A stretch of DNA of 64,000 bases, from positions 17,577,418 to 17,641,417 of the forward strand of contig JAJEKV010000010.1 of assembly GCA_021234155.1 (NCBI GenBank). The letters are read 5' to 3'. The notes beneath the pieces are model-generated. The model was not told the DNA's origin. It ran no database searches and saw nothing but the letters and a program-made list of their open reading frames with translations. Of the stretch, positions 24,196 through 35,797 are shown in pieces (position 1 is the first letter of the stretch; the number at the start of each line of letters is the position of its first letter). The position numbers were made by a program, and so were the translations under genes. Source of the DNA: Isoetes taiwanensis (Eukaryota > Streptophyta > Lycopodiopsida > Isoetales > Isoetaceae).

Positions 24196-24760
24196 AGACC
24201 AGGTCAAGCGTCAGGTAACAAACCCATGCACCCGCCAAAGTCCATGCAGAAGTCCACGCCTCCATCAAAGAAGAGAGCCAGACAAGACAAATGGCGGCCT
24301 CCGGGGAGTTTGCCCCTAATTTAGTGGGATTCCAGGCACTAATGACGGCACTGGAAGATTCCCTTAAATCATGCATATGATCCAGGAGTTGGTGACCGAG
24401 ATCTGCCATCTATCTATTCTGGGCCTGATGCCATTGTACTATATATATCAGTAGAGTGATCTCGAGTTTTTAGATGAGACTTAGTATTGTCTTGTTTCAT
24501 TCTTCTCGCTTGACGAGAGTTCATGTACTCTTATTGATATTCAAGGAGCCTTATCTTGGCATATAGTCTCTTGTGTTTCTGTTTTGTTTCCTTCTTTCTC
24601 TTCTGATCTCTTTGCAAAATCTCGCATGACACTCTGCTAGGATTTGTCTGCTTGATCCCAAGGTCCTCACAGAGGGCTGCCTTGCATGCAATCCTGAACC
24701 CAGACCCTAAACACTATCACCGCTGCCGGATCTTAGTTATTTTTTTCCTACTCGAAGATG
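24176..24760 (-). mobile_element. Possible LTR-element fragment (LTR junction and gag start)
   Basis: On the minus strand, tggcatcaggccc (about 24422-24434) resembles a degenerate initiator-Met tRNA primer site. It is followed by a 77-codon open frame beginning MADLGHQLLDHMHDL (24409-24176). That would make 24435 upward the end of a 5' LTR. There is no matching second LTR and no pol, so this is tentative. Confidence 0.25.
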
Positions 24761-25168
24761 TCTGTTCGTACCTTTACTCGGGATGAGCTTCTCAGCCAAA
24801 CTGCGGCTCGATTGGATCGCCATCTGCGCACTCGCAACATGTATGATGCTAATTATGATATTGAAGGAGGCCGTGTTCGCGCGCATGGCCAGTCTGCACT
24901 GCCTACCCCTCGTGTTTGCTCCCGGCCCGGGGTCTCCCCCTGCTTGCAACCGCTGTTCTTAACCACATTCGTCACATCATACTTCTGTGCATCACACTCC
25001 TCATTACTTTCAAACCCCGGAAAGCACTTATATCCACATTCCTTCTGGACCAACACCACTGCCTTCCCAGCCTTCTTCTCCACAGTAGGATGGGTTCTAG
25101 AGCCTAGTTGCACTCAACCAACACAACGAAACAACATGCTGATGGAGCTGGTTAGAATGAATGAATGA
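24758..25168 (+). CDS. Hypothetical ORF of 136 codons, doubtful
   Basis: Begins MSVRTFTRDELLSQTAARLD and looks coding for about the first 50 residues, then becomes low-confidence where it meets the left arm of an inverted repeat (from about 25135). No family recognised. It may be a gag or host fragment truncated by the neighbouring repeat. Confidence 0.25.
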   Translation: MSVRTFTRDELLSQTAARLDRHLRTRNMYDANYDIEGGRVRAHGQSALPTPRVCSRPGVSPCLQPLFLTTFVTSYFCASHSSLLSNPGKHLYPHSFWTNTTAFPAFFSTVGWVLEPSCTQPTQRNNMLMELVRMNE

Positions 25169-27425
25169 GCCATAGGAGCCCTCCTCTTTACTCCCGAAAA
25201 TATACAACATATTTTTAAAATATTTCCAACAAAATTCCTCATGCTTACTGGCCTTTTTGGACGTATAGAACAAATACCACGAGACACGCTCGTATAATAA
25301 TGGACTATAAAATTATAACGAATATCTTTAAGCCCTCACTTCATTGTTCACAAAACGACGACCCCTAAGAGTTCATCGACCTCAGAAAGACATCCACTCG
25401 TTCTACCAACAAGCCAACTCCATGAGACAACTTGTGCCTATAGGTCCATTCCATCTCCAGGCCAAACGAACGTGAGGATAAGCACACCCATGTCGATCAA
25501 TCTCAATCTGCATCCTGCAAAAACCACCAATGCAACATCCATTGGGAATGAGGCCCCTATCCCAGGCACGATCAGAGCTTGGAGCATGATGTTGTGCTGC
25601 AATTGGTGGCTCGTAGTAAGTCTATTGCGGTGTCTGAAGATAAGTTCACCCAGAAGATTGCAAATTCATGGATAGTACTGGCTACGGATGAGTCTGGAGA
25701 TGGCTAACTTCATTTAACATCGGTGTTTCTTGAGCCTGGGGCATTCGTCTCTGCGCTCTGTGCCCTTCAGTAAAGTTAGTTTATGTGATCTCGGTAAGCC
25801 TATAAGTTGCCTCATATTGATTTTATTTAGGTTTAGTTGATCTCTAGAGACTTGTCATGATGGCCTATCAGAAGTTTTGAGATAATTGGCGATTGTTTTG
25901 ACAATCTTCTCATGTTGGTTCACGGATTTTTGTAGTAGTCATTCTGGATCTGTTTGCTCCCGTGCCATTGCCTGCCTTAATCCTCTTTTGCCCCCATTTC
26001 TTCCCTCTTTGATTCTATTGTAGTGGTCCACATTCTGTAGTCTGGCATTTTGTTATCTCTTCTTTGAAGTCGCCGTCCCTGATGTCCTTGGTTACTCTTC
26101 TCCTTGTCCATCCTTAGTTACTCTTCTCCTTGCTTTTCCGTTGGTCTAGCATAGTGTTTTTTGATGCCCGGTTATAGGTTTTAGTTGAACTTTGCTATTA
26201 GCATGCTTTCAAATATGTTGAGATAGGGAAGATGTGATGAGATAGGTGAACATATCTTGATGCGACTTCTTGGCTGGACTGTTGTGTCCTCATGCTCTCA
26301 TGCTTGTCAGAATATCCAGCATTGTTTTGTCATCTATTCCTTTAGAAACCCTATGAATTTTACATATCCATGGCCGACCGATATTACAGTCTCTCTTGCG
26401 GGTGTTGTATCGCTTGATCAGCAATTCCAATGTATCTCTTTCTTTGAATTTGTGCCAGTCTATTTATGGTAATCTATTTCTATAATCCACGCTTCACATC
26501 GCCATGCACTAAATGCTTTTCTGGCAGGATTTGACTTCATCCCAGGGACAGTTGTTATAGTTTATGTTACTGAACAATTTTCATTTTTGCATACACACAG
26601 TGCTTGCTATGAGAATTTGATAGATGCAGATTCCTGCTTAATGATGGTCTCTTGAGCCTCCCCTTTTATGGTCCCTTGTCCCCACCCCCACCCCCACCCC
26701 CTTCCCCCCCTCCATTTGAGTGTTTTAGCCTTGTTGATCTTGAGTTCTTGTGTGATGTATATGGTCCTCATGCTAAGCTTTGATATTGCGATGACTCTCT
26801 TTTCATGATTGGTGATCTCCTTTGGCGTGCTTTTGTATTTCATCTTTCTTATCATTCGAGGATTTTGTGATGGTCCTCGTGCCAATGACATGTAGCTCTC
26901 GTGGCAGGTAGTGGGGAGAGATGTGGATTTTGACGTGGCCTTCATGTCATGGGTGTTCGCCCTCATGTCGAAATCTACTGGTCCTCGTGCCTGGGATAGG
27001 AGCCTTGTTCCCAATAGATGTTGCACTGGTGGTTTTTGCAGGTTGCAGATTGAGATTGATCGACATGGATGCGCTTATTCTCACGTTCGTCTGGTCTGGA
27101 GATGGAATGGACCTATAGGCACAAGTTGTCTCATGGAGTTGGCTTGTTGGTAGAACGAGTGGATGTCTTTTTGAGGTCGATGAACTCTTAGGGGTCGTCG
27201 TTTTGCAAACAATGGAGTGAAGGCTTAAAGATATTCATTATAATTTTATAGTCCATTATTATACGAGTGTGTCTCATGGTATTTGTTTATTTTGTACGTC
27301 CAAAAAGGCTGGTAGGCATGAGGAATTTTGTTAAAAATATTTTAAAAATGTGTTGTATATTTTGGGGAGCAAAGAGGAGGGCTTCTATGGCTCATTCATT
27401 CATTCCAATGGCTCCTATCAGCATG
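25135..27425. mobile_element. 2.3-kb element-like structure with inverted arms of about 440 bp
   Basis: The left arm, 25135-25571, is the inverted complement of about 26984-27425. Matches run through ggcccctatcccaggcacga, accaccaNtgcaacatc, tatagtccattattatacga and ttcattcattc. Long arms with a 1.4-kb centre resemble foldback or Mutator-like non-autonomous elements. The centre has no transposase. A low-complexity CCCCCA run lies at about 26681-26710. Target duplications are not evident. Confidence 0.7.
25572..26294 (+). repeat. Direct repeat of about 720 bp, copy A (inside the inverted repeat)
   Basis: Collinear with 28815-29507 at high identity with small indels. It starts exactly where the left inverted arm ends, so it is the central part of the inverted-repeat structure. 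Confidence 0.85.
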
Positions 27426-28814
27426 GTGGTTGTGGTATTGATTTGTATTCAGAGTGTGCTCAACTAAGCTGTATGATTTATCTACGTTTCAAGATGAGCA
27501 GATAAATCCGCTTCTTGAGGCTAGTTGAGAGGGTTCCCATTAGAGTATTTATAACCTTTTTTGCATCTCTATTATTTTCATCAACCGTCTTTGAGCCTCC
27601 CCTTTTTAGTCGCTTGTAATTTTATCCTCTCTCTGGGCGATCCTCTTCCTTTGTGATGCATTGTGGATTCTCAATTTCCTCTTTCTTTGCGTGCGATCCC
27701 GTTTTACCACCGGGCTTCGCACCATTTGATTGTTCAATTTTGTGTATGAGTTGTTGGTTCTGGCTGTTGCGTTCGTGCAAGATAATCTCGAGGAGTTTAT
27801 GAGAGCCATGATTTTCGTTTGTTTAGTTCTTGTGAGAGGCAGCATTGGATTCTAGAGATTCTCTGCCAGTTTAAATCAGCAGTTAGGCCAACGATTTTAC
27901 ACTAGCAGCTTGAATCGGCACTTAAGCACTTGTATTGGATTTGTTCGGGCTAGCCTTTGGAGTGTGTTGTTGCATGTAAACTGCCAAGCTAGGGCTGAGC
28001 TGCAGATTGTTGATGCTGGACTCTGGGCGGAGTATTTTGCAGAAACGATGGTTCTATTATGTGAGCTCTCTTTGAAATTCTTGTGGCATCAAGCACTCGC
28101 CGACCAGGCTGGCATAGAGATATGAGATATTATTTTATGGTTTATTTCTCATGTTTTTATTTCAAGGACAAGAATGCTTTCTCTGTCATTTGTTACTTTA
28201 GCAGGAAAAGGTTCGCCAGTCTTTGGGCATGGCCAAGAGTTCCTACGTCACATCCTTAGTTGCCATAGCTTCGCTCAGAGAAGGATTGCAAGTGCGAGGA
28301 GGTATTGTAGTTGTGAGATGAAGGTTACCTTCTTCACATACTCTGTAAAGTCAATTTCACAATAATTTTTGGCATGCAAGAACTGATTGGTTGTGTTCAT
28401 ATTCGAGATGAGTATTTTAGACAATCTAATTTGTAGTTTCATTGCACTATGAAATTATTTGGTTGACGTCCAAAGGCCATTTGTGCATCCTTATTCTATT
28501 CTATTTCTAGCCATTTTGAGCTTCCAGGTTCACGTTCGTGTTTCCGATGCACTCCTTTCGATTTAAATGTGTCAAGCTGAGTGAAATATGGATCCCTTCT
28601 CTATGCTTTTTTATGTAACATTGAGATCGTGAGCTCTAGAATATCTTTAGTCTTGTATTAACCGTGTTTAGTGAATTGACAGAACAAAAGTTGTGTCAGA
28701 ATTATAAGAGCTTGTTATTTTCTCGTTGCACATCATCTTGTTGGTCATGCTTTTCTGGTTGCTAACTAGAGTATAAAAATTTAATGAGGCTAGCTCCAAG
28801 CTAGAATGCATTTG
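27426..28814. other. Gene-free stretch between the repeats
   Basis: Short open frames only. A segment around 27588-27630 (gagcctcccctttttagtcgcttg) resembles 26655-26680 inside the inverted-repeat structure. That suggests more of that repeat is present in decayed form. Confidence 0.4.
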
Positions 28815-29507
28815 TCAGAGCTTGGAGTATGATGTTGTGCTGCAATTGGTGGCTCGTACTAAGTCTATTGCGGTGTCTGAAGATAAGTTCACCTAGAAGA
28901 TTGCATATTCATGGATGATACTGGCTACGGACGAGTCTGGAGATGGCGAACTTCATTTAACATTGGCGTTTCTTGAGCCTCGGCATTCATCTCTACGCTC
29001 TGTGCCCTTCAGTTTCTGCAAGTTGCCTCATATTGTTTTTATTTAGGTTTAGTTGATCTTTGGAGACTTGTCATGATGGCCTATCAAAAGTTTTGAGATA
29101 ATTGGCGATTGTTTTGGCAATCTTCTCATGTTGGTTCACGGATTTTTGTAGTAGTCATTCTGGATCTGTTTGTTCCCGTGCCATTGCCTGCCTTAATCCT
29201 CTTTTGCCCCCATTTCTTCCCTCTTTGATTCTTGTAGTGGTCCACATTCTATAGTCTGGCATTTTGTTGTCTCTTCTTTGAAGTCGTCGTCCCTGATGTC
29301 CTTGGTTACTCTTCTCCTTGCCCATCCTTAGTTACTCTTCTCCTTGTTTTTCGGTTGGTCTAGCATAGTGTTTTTTTATGCCCGGCCATAGGTTTTGGTT
29401 GCCACTTTGCTATTAGCATGCTTTTAAATATGTTGAGATAGGGAAGATGTGATGAGATAGGTGAACATATCTTGATGCGACTTCTTGGTTGGACTGCTAT
29501 GCCCTCA
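28815..29507 (+). repeat. Direct repeat of about 690 bp, copy B (cut by an insertion)
   Basis: Matches copy A from its first base. It stops abruptly at 29507 (gccctca), where the TGTAACGACCC element begins, while copy A continues. This marks 29508 as an insertion boundary. The remainder of copy B was not found beyond 31.5 kb. Confidence 0.85.
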
Positions 29508-31490
29508 TGTAACGACCCTTGTGGCTTGGTGTTGTTTCCTAGAATAGTGATATTTAAGACTATAAAAATACATTAGCTAAGGTTATTTAAACCCTTAATA
29601 TGTTTAATTTAAAAAGGTGAGCACCATAAAATAGGGGAGCGAGGCTCGTGACCTATGGCAAGGGATGCCATGCTAAATCCGGCACACCCTTCTGATTAGA
29701 AAGATGCCTAATCGAGCTTTAGGATGCCTAGCAGTATGATAGATTGCCAACTGGGATCTTCTGCATTTAGCCAAGCTATAAAAGATTTGGCCATTAGATA
29801 AATCTAGACTAATGGGATAATGCCAAATGGCTTTGCCCACGTGGCTAAAATGTATATAAGGAAATCTGATGGATAAGAACGAAATCAGAAGAAGCAGCTT
29901 GAAGCAAAGCAAAGGACGGAGGAAGGAGCTGGAAGCAAACCGGGATCAAGCCGATTTAAAGCCAAAAGGAACTGAGAATTAAGAGATGGGGATATGCATG
30001 CTTGTTGCAGTTCCGTCTGTTGTGTAGTTTTCAGGAAAATCGGGAATATAAATTGTCTCTAAAACTGGGACGTAGCTGTAAATCCGGCCTTGAACAATTT
30101 GTCCTGGTGCTGACGTATTGATTTCAGCTGATTGCTTGGAGTCCGGCTTTTGGTTGTAGATCTCACGAACTCAAAAAACTAAACCGGAATTATTTTCTGA
30201 AGCCTTGGAGCCATCTGAGAATTCTCCTTTGTTAATCCGATTGCCATGCTGCCAAAACCATCTGTGGTCAAAATCTTTGTCCAGAATCCGCCTTTGTGAT
30301 GAAATTTGATTTCATCTGGCTAGTTTGGGTCCTGTGCCATAATCTGATTCATGGATTTCTGTAAATCCGACTTCTGAGATGGATAGTCTCTGGTCTTGAT
30401 AAATAATTTGATTCTTGCTCCACATTGTTGATACTAGTTAGAAGTTGCTGCCTATATGGTAGAGCTGGGTGTGATGCAGCCAGCCCAGCCGGATCTGGAG
30501 AAGCAGGGCCGCGATCTGTTGGGTCATAGCTTTTGTTAGCTTTTTGCTTAAGGGGGATACGAAGGTTCGATATTCCCATGCATTTATATTAGTATTATCT
30601 AAGGTTCCACCATATTATAAGATACCTTCATCCTTTAGAACATGGACTATGCTTTATTGGGACACTAGAGGCCATTTTTGTGTAAAGACTTAATCTAGCA
30701 TGCCTGCTAGGGACAGAACTTAAAGCCACGCTTGAATACATATTGATTTAAGTCTTTTACCCATATATATATTAGTATATTGAGTCATAGAACATTACCT
30801 TAGCAAGCCTTAGTATTTTAAAGCCTAGGACCATGCCGTAAAGTATTCATGATAGGAACCTATATTAGTGCTACGAGCAAAGACTATTGAATAGAGGATT
30901 ATCATGCTTGGATTTATGTTTTGCTTCTTGTTGCAATATTTGTCTTGTGCTCTAAATTAGTATTGCCAGCGATCATTATTATGTTGTGACATGTGTGTAT
31001 ACTACTTTTGAGTTATATGGTACTCATGAATATGGTTTACGTCCATCTTGGGAGATTATATTATGTAAAGGTTCTTAACTGTATTACGTGGCATCCTGCA
31101 TTATTTGAGCTGCCCATCTTCAGAGGGGTGGGGCGGCCGTGTGACTCCGCATCCGTGGCTAGAGGGGGAGGGCTAGATGGATGAGGCCAAGGGGAGAGCA
31201 ACCTTGTTTTAAGGCCTATACGTACAATGGATTGGAATATGTCTCCTTGGGATCGCGACCCAAGGGGAAAGTTGGACTAGATCAGAGATCCTAGGCATGT
31301 AGTTATGCATTTAGACTTGAGATTATTTGAGCTTGATCGTCTAACCTCTTGCAGGATAAAAGGAGCGAGGTAAGCCTCTATTGTCATGTATTGGACATAA
31401 CTAGATATTTCATGATTGATATAGTTCTTGGTTCCCTACCCTAGTGTTCCCCACTTAGTCCATGTGGACTAACCCCATCTTGCTTGCCGT
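29508..31490 (+). repeat. LTR-like repeat beginning TGTAACGACCC
   Basis: The left boundary is set by the interruption of direct repeat B. It contains a TATA-like tgtatataagg (about 29851-29861) followed by a purine-rich leader (about 29880-29960), as in an LTR promoter. Blocks are shared in order with the minus-strand repeat at 6194-8325. No gag or pol is visible. The right boundary is approximate, just after ccccacttagtcc...gactaacccc. A solo LTR of a long-LTR retrotransposon is the simplest reading. Confidence 0.4.
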
Positions 31491-31509
31491 ATGTTTGCTA
31501 AAGATGATA

Positions 31510-31750
31510 TTCTCGTAGATTCCCTTAGGTCCCTTGGATTCCCTTGATTCTCTTGAAATTCCTATAGAATCTCCAAGATTTTATGTAGATTGTATTAGAT
31601 TCTCTTAGATTTTATGAGATTCACCTAGATTCCCTTATATTCTATGAACACGTCCTCAGATTTCATGAGATTTTTTTTAGTTTCCCTTCTAATTTATGTG
31701 ATTTCTTGAGATCCCCTTACATTTGGTGAGATTCCTTTGGATCTTCTGGA
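31510..31750. repeat. Degenerate GATTCTCTTAGATTTTAT-type repeat
   Basis: Same kind of repeat as 23995-24195 (gattcccttag, gattctcttgaaattcc, gattttatgagattc units). It grades into the decamer array that follows. Confidence 0.8.
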
Positions 31751-31759
31751 TTCCCTTAC

Positions 31760-31945
31760 ATTCTAGAAACTTTTTGGAACTTTGTAGGACGTTCTAGAAC
31801 TTTCTAGAACATTCTAGAACTTTTGGAACTTTCTGGAAGGTTCTTTTAGATTTCTATAACTTTCTACACCATTCTGAAACATTCTAGAACATTTTAAAAC
31901 TATCCAAGGTATTCCAAAACTTTATAGGACATTCTACAACTTTCT
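31760..31945. repeat. Decamer array of (T/A)TTCTAGAAC units
   Basis: About 18 imperfect 10-bp units. The best part, about 31791-31820, reads TTCnnGAA three times in exact 10-bp register. That is formally a six-pentamer heat-shock element. Outward units are progressively degraded. No adjacent gene start is seen, so regulation is not implied. Confidence 0.85.
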
Positions 31946-31995
31946 CTTCTATTCTATCTTAATTAAATCCTTTTGTTTAAGTATATTTAAATCAA

Positions 31996-32252
31996 TGTTT
32001 GGTCTAGTGGTTAGAATGGAGGGCTTGGGGAGGCAATGACCAGGGTTCAAATCTCCCAAACAAAATAAATTTTTTCAAAAGCCCCTCCTTAAGGACCGAG
32101 CATGCAACATGGGTCATAGGATCTTGGACCCAATCAAGGGTGGAAACCGTGGCATGTGGCCAACATCTAGAGGAAGGTAGCTGTAAGATTTGAAGTGACC
32201 TGAGCCGTAAGATTTTGGCAGCAATGGCAAGGATGAGACTTATATATAATTC
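31996..32252 (+). mobile_element. tRNA-derived SINE (head and probable body)
   Basis: TGGTCTAGTGGTTAGAATGG (about 31999-32018) is a good pol III A box. GGTTCAAATCTCC (about 32044-32056) is a good B box about 43 nt downstream. Flanking gtttgg and ccaaac can pair like an acceptor stem. There is no proper anticodon arm, so it is not a tRNA gene. The unrelated body continues to the Copia LTR at 32253. The 3' end is uncertain. Confidence 0.65.
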
Positions 32253-32862
32253 TGTTAGAAAATAACAATATATCGCAGCTACACTTGTGGGCTCGATAAC
32301 ATTCAATCAAGTATTCAATATAGAGTGCACAATGATATCAAGATATCGAGCAAAACATCAACTATCATTTATATCATATTGAATATGAAGTCACAATAGC
32401 CATGGAACTAACAAAATCCCATTAGCTATTTTACCACAACTTTCGACTTGATTATCGAGAGCCCAAGCAATATATCTTCTCCTTTTGATTATTCCATCTG
32501 CAGAATAGATCGACCTCCTATTAGATATACTTCTTGATTTTATATTTTAGCAGCCCGACCGATTTGGAGTCGGCTGTGGGTGCTAGTTTTTGTGCCCCAT
32601 TCGTGTTGGTTTAGTCTCCTCAAAATGTGCCTCAACCTCCTCGGCTAAATAGTAACTTTAATAACATTCGATTTTCCTCCTATGGTATAATAGACCTTGT
32701 CCATATTCCTTTATCATCATGTACTTCTATAAGCCACATGCCCATCGGTTTTTCATAACTTATTTGCTTTGTATAGTTCCTGTAATGCTTAAGTAGCGAA
32801 TATACATGTGGTTTCATCATCAACCTATACTCCAGCATGTGATGATCACCATTCAAATTCCA
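32253..32862 (-). repeat. Copia 3' LTR (left)
   Basis: About 610 bp. On the minus strand it starts TGGAATTTGAATGG and ends TTTTCTAACA. It is preceded by a purine run, gatgaaggagaaatat (minus strand, about 32863-32878), that serves as polypurine tract. It matches the right LTR over almost its whole length. It contains a 66-codon open frame (32880-32680) whose peptide recurs in the other LTR. Confidence 0.85.
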
Positions 32863-32924
32863 ATATTTCTCCTTCATCACATACTTTTATAATATTTAGA
32901 CTAATTTTGGTCTGCACATAATTA

Positions 32925-33894
32925 CATCACCTTCCCTGTGATATTCAGTCCCTTTCTGAACTGCGTAAATTTGTTTTCAACTAAGGCCTTAGTGAATATA
33001 TCAGAGATCTGTTATGCAGTATTGATGTAAGTCATTTGAATATATTCCTTTGCTGCCAAATCCTTAATGAAATGTATGTTTAGTTCTCTCATGTTGCACT
33101 GGATTCTTCACAATGGCTATGCAACTTTGACGATCTGTTAGAATTTTTGACGGTTCATTTTGAAAACAGTTCAAATCATTTAGGAGCCTCCTCAACCATA
33201 TTACTTCCGTAGCTACTAATGATGATGCTGCATACTCTGCCTCCGCTGAAGACATAGCTATAGCCTTTTGTTTCTTACTTCTCCATGCTATAGGACCGCC
33301 CCCAAGGAATATTGCATAACCTGAAGTGGATTTACGCGTATTCAAATCGCCACCCCAATCAGCATCATTATATGCAAGGAGTGTTAAGTTATCATTGCTG
33401 TATGTAATCCCATGATTAATAGTTCCTTTCAAATACTTTAACACCCTTTTACCAGCCAACCAATGTTCTCTACTTGGATGATGACACCTCCTGCTCAATA
33501 TGTTTACTATGTAGGCTATATCTGGTCGGGTGTTGTTGGCTAGGTATAACAGACATCCCACTAAAGCCCTGTAAGGAGTCTTTTCCATTTCCATTTCTTC
33601 TGCTTTGGATAATGGCTTGTCTGCTGTTAATTGATGTCCTGGTACAACCAGAATTTTCACATGATTTGCATCTTCCAAATTAAATATTTTAATCATATTG
33701 CTGATATGTCTACTTTGCTTTAATTGCAGTATCTTTTTCAATCTGTTTCTGACCACTTCAATTCCTAGGAAGTGTTTAAGTTCTCCCATATCAGACATTT
33801 TGAACCTTCCCATTAGTATTTCTTTGCACTGGTTTAAACAAGCTGGACTGTTTGAAGCCATAATGCAATCATCCACGTAAATGCAATGATGCAA
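32925..33894 (-). pseudogene. Copia pol: RT end (YVDD) and RNase H
   Basis: Begins at the RT catalytic IYVDD (about 33876-33890). It continues through the RT connection (SDMGELKHFLGIEV) into RNase H (YNDADWGGDLNTRKSTSGY; SSAEAEYAA). The open frame ends at 33064. A frame change there continues as HFIKDLAAKEYIQ, then an in-frame TAA, then QISDIFTKALVENKFTQFRK and a stop near 32925. The upstream join to the rest of RT also needs a frameshift. Confidence 0.92.
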
Positions 33895-34568
33895 AAATCA
33901 TCTCCCATTTGAAATCTGTATAAATTTCCATCGTACTTTAATTTTTCAAACCCATGTTCCCTAAGAAAATTGTCCATGCACATATACCACTTTCTTGGTG
34001 ACTGCTTCAGTCCATAAACTGCTCTGTTCAACTTCCACACCTTATCCTCTTGTTCATCAAAACCAGGTGGTGGTCTCATGAATACATTTTCCTCTAGCTT
34101 TGCATTTAAAAACGTTGTTTTTACATCCATGTGGTGTAATTCCAAATCCATTGCATTTGACAAGCTGAGTAGTAATCTCAAGCTTGTTAGCTTTACTATA
34201 GGAGAGTAAGTTTCATCATAGTCTTTCCCCTTTTTCTGAGTGTAACCTTGGACTACAAGCCGGGTTTTATATCTCCTGCCTCCATCTGCACTTGTTTTAA
34301 TTTTGAATAACCATTTGCTCCCTATGACATTCTGATTTGATGGGCAGTTCACTACTTCATAGGTCTGAGTGCTTTGGAAGGAGTCCATCTCGTCTTTAAT
34401 TGCCTCAATATATTTCTCTTTGTCATCACTATCGAGTACATCATTAAAAGTCGTAGGTAATACCATGTCATCCATGATTGCTAGAATTTGCTCATGTGTA
34501 TGCTCCAGCTGTTCTATTCTTTTGCTTTTCCCATATTCATTTCTGCCATAATCAGGCCCTTTTTCCAC
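33834..34568 (-). pseudogene. Copia pol: reverse transcriptase N-terminal part
   Basis: Contains WLFKIKTSADG, RLVVQGYTQKKGKDYDETYSP, HMDVKTTFLNAKLEE (first catalytic Asp) and VYGLKQSPRKWY, as in Copia RT. It shifts frame near 33890 just before the YVDD block. Its upstream edge is the TIR element at 34555; the first codons of this frame are element sequence, not pol. Confidence 0.92.
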
Positions 34569-35781
34569 ATCAGTCTTATTTTATGGCTGTCATATTATTA
34601 TAAGACACCCTTTTGGGCTCCATGTCATACATAAGACATGTCTTAAAAAAATCAGTTTTCCATTACATTAATATAAGACACGTCTTATTGATATAACACG
34701 TGTCTTATATTCACAATTTTCCACTACACAAAAATAAGACATGTCTTATTATTAAAAAACAATATTATAAGCAACAAAAACATAAACTCTTTATAAAACA
34801 ACATTAGGAAAATATGAACAAGCGGCAGTAGGAAAAAGAGGCACATAAGCTCTGATGCAATTCCGCCTTGTCAAGCGCTCATAAACAGTGGAAAAGAATA
34901 AACAAAAACATAGGACTCTGGTAAAATAGCAAAGAGAAGCAGTGAAGTGTTCAAAAACCTCAGTATAAGAAATGCATGAACTGGGCCCGAATATTAGCAA
35001 TAGCGGCAGCGAGGAGAAAGTTCTCGTCTGGAACGAAAAAATCAGGGTTGGGGTAAATATTACCATGTAATGTTGTGCAAAGTATGAATATTTTCGTGTT
35101 AAATATGGAGATCAGGAGAGAATTACGGTTAGGGAATCAGAATTCAACTAACACATAGTTCGGATTAGGAGAACCCATTCCAGCCATACTGCAAAGATTT
35201 GGTTCAGATTTACTGAACCCACAGCTGCAAAGAAACAAAAAAAATACCAATTACATTCTAGAAACTCGATCTGCAACACCAATTTCGAACCTGACCTGCA
35301 ATCCGATCAATCCAAGCTGCAAGTCGACCTGCAATCTGACCAAATCCGACCTTGATATTTGAAGTACTCTGGATCGATCTGCTTGTTGGCATTTTCGCTC
35401 CAATCAATCTGGAACGATACTTGTTGGCCTTTCTCCATTCCAACAGATTTGCTTCATGTCGATTCCATTCCAGCCCAGTAGATCAGGTTGATTCCATTCC
35501 AGCCCATAGCGATCAGCTTCCCGTCTGCTTCTTCTGCTTCTGTTTCTTTTTTTTAGGACACCCGTATGATGCGGCAGAGAAGCCCACTGATAGGATAGGA
35601 GTTCATACCTTATTTTGTGGTGGGGAGTTTCCCCCAGAATAAAATGCGACTCTGAAGTTGTACGGTATCAGTTTAAGACATGTCTTAAAAACTTCAGTGG
35701 AAAAGCTACGGTGTCGTATTTTCTTATGTGGCCCAATCACATTAAGCTAAATATAAGACACCTAGCCATGGAAAAAGGGCC
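34555..35781. mobile_element. Non-autonomous TIR element, 1,227 bp, inserted in the Copia
   Basis: Perfect 13-bp terminal inverted repeats GGCCCTTTTTCCA / TGGAAAAAGGGCC, flanked by TCA at 34552-34554 and 35782-35784. The ends carry many copies of ATAAGACATGTCTTAT-type palindromes (34610-34760 and about 35680-35760). An internal hairpin, TTTTGTGGTGGGGAGTTTCC and its partner, lies at 35609-35645. The middle (about 34790-35560) is different, more GC-rich sequence with no recognised gene, possibly captured DNA. No transposase. Same family type as 49586-50014 and 50176-50985. Confidence 0.85.
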
Positions 35782-35797
35782 TCATTCACATTCATTC

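Noticed and set aside
26681-26710. CCCCCA run as a functional G-quadruplex site
   Set aside because: Low-complexity run inside a transposon-like repeat with no gene nearby; function cannot be argued from sequence.
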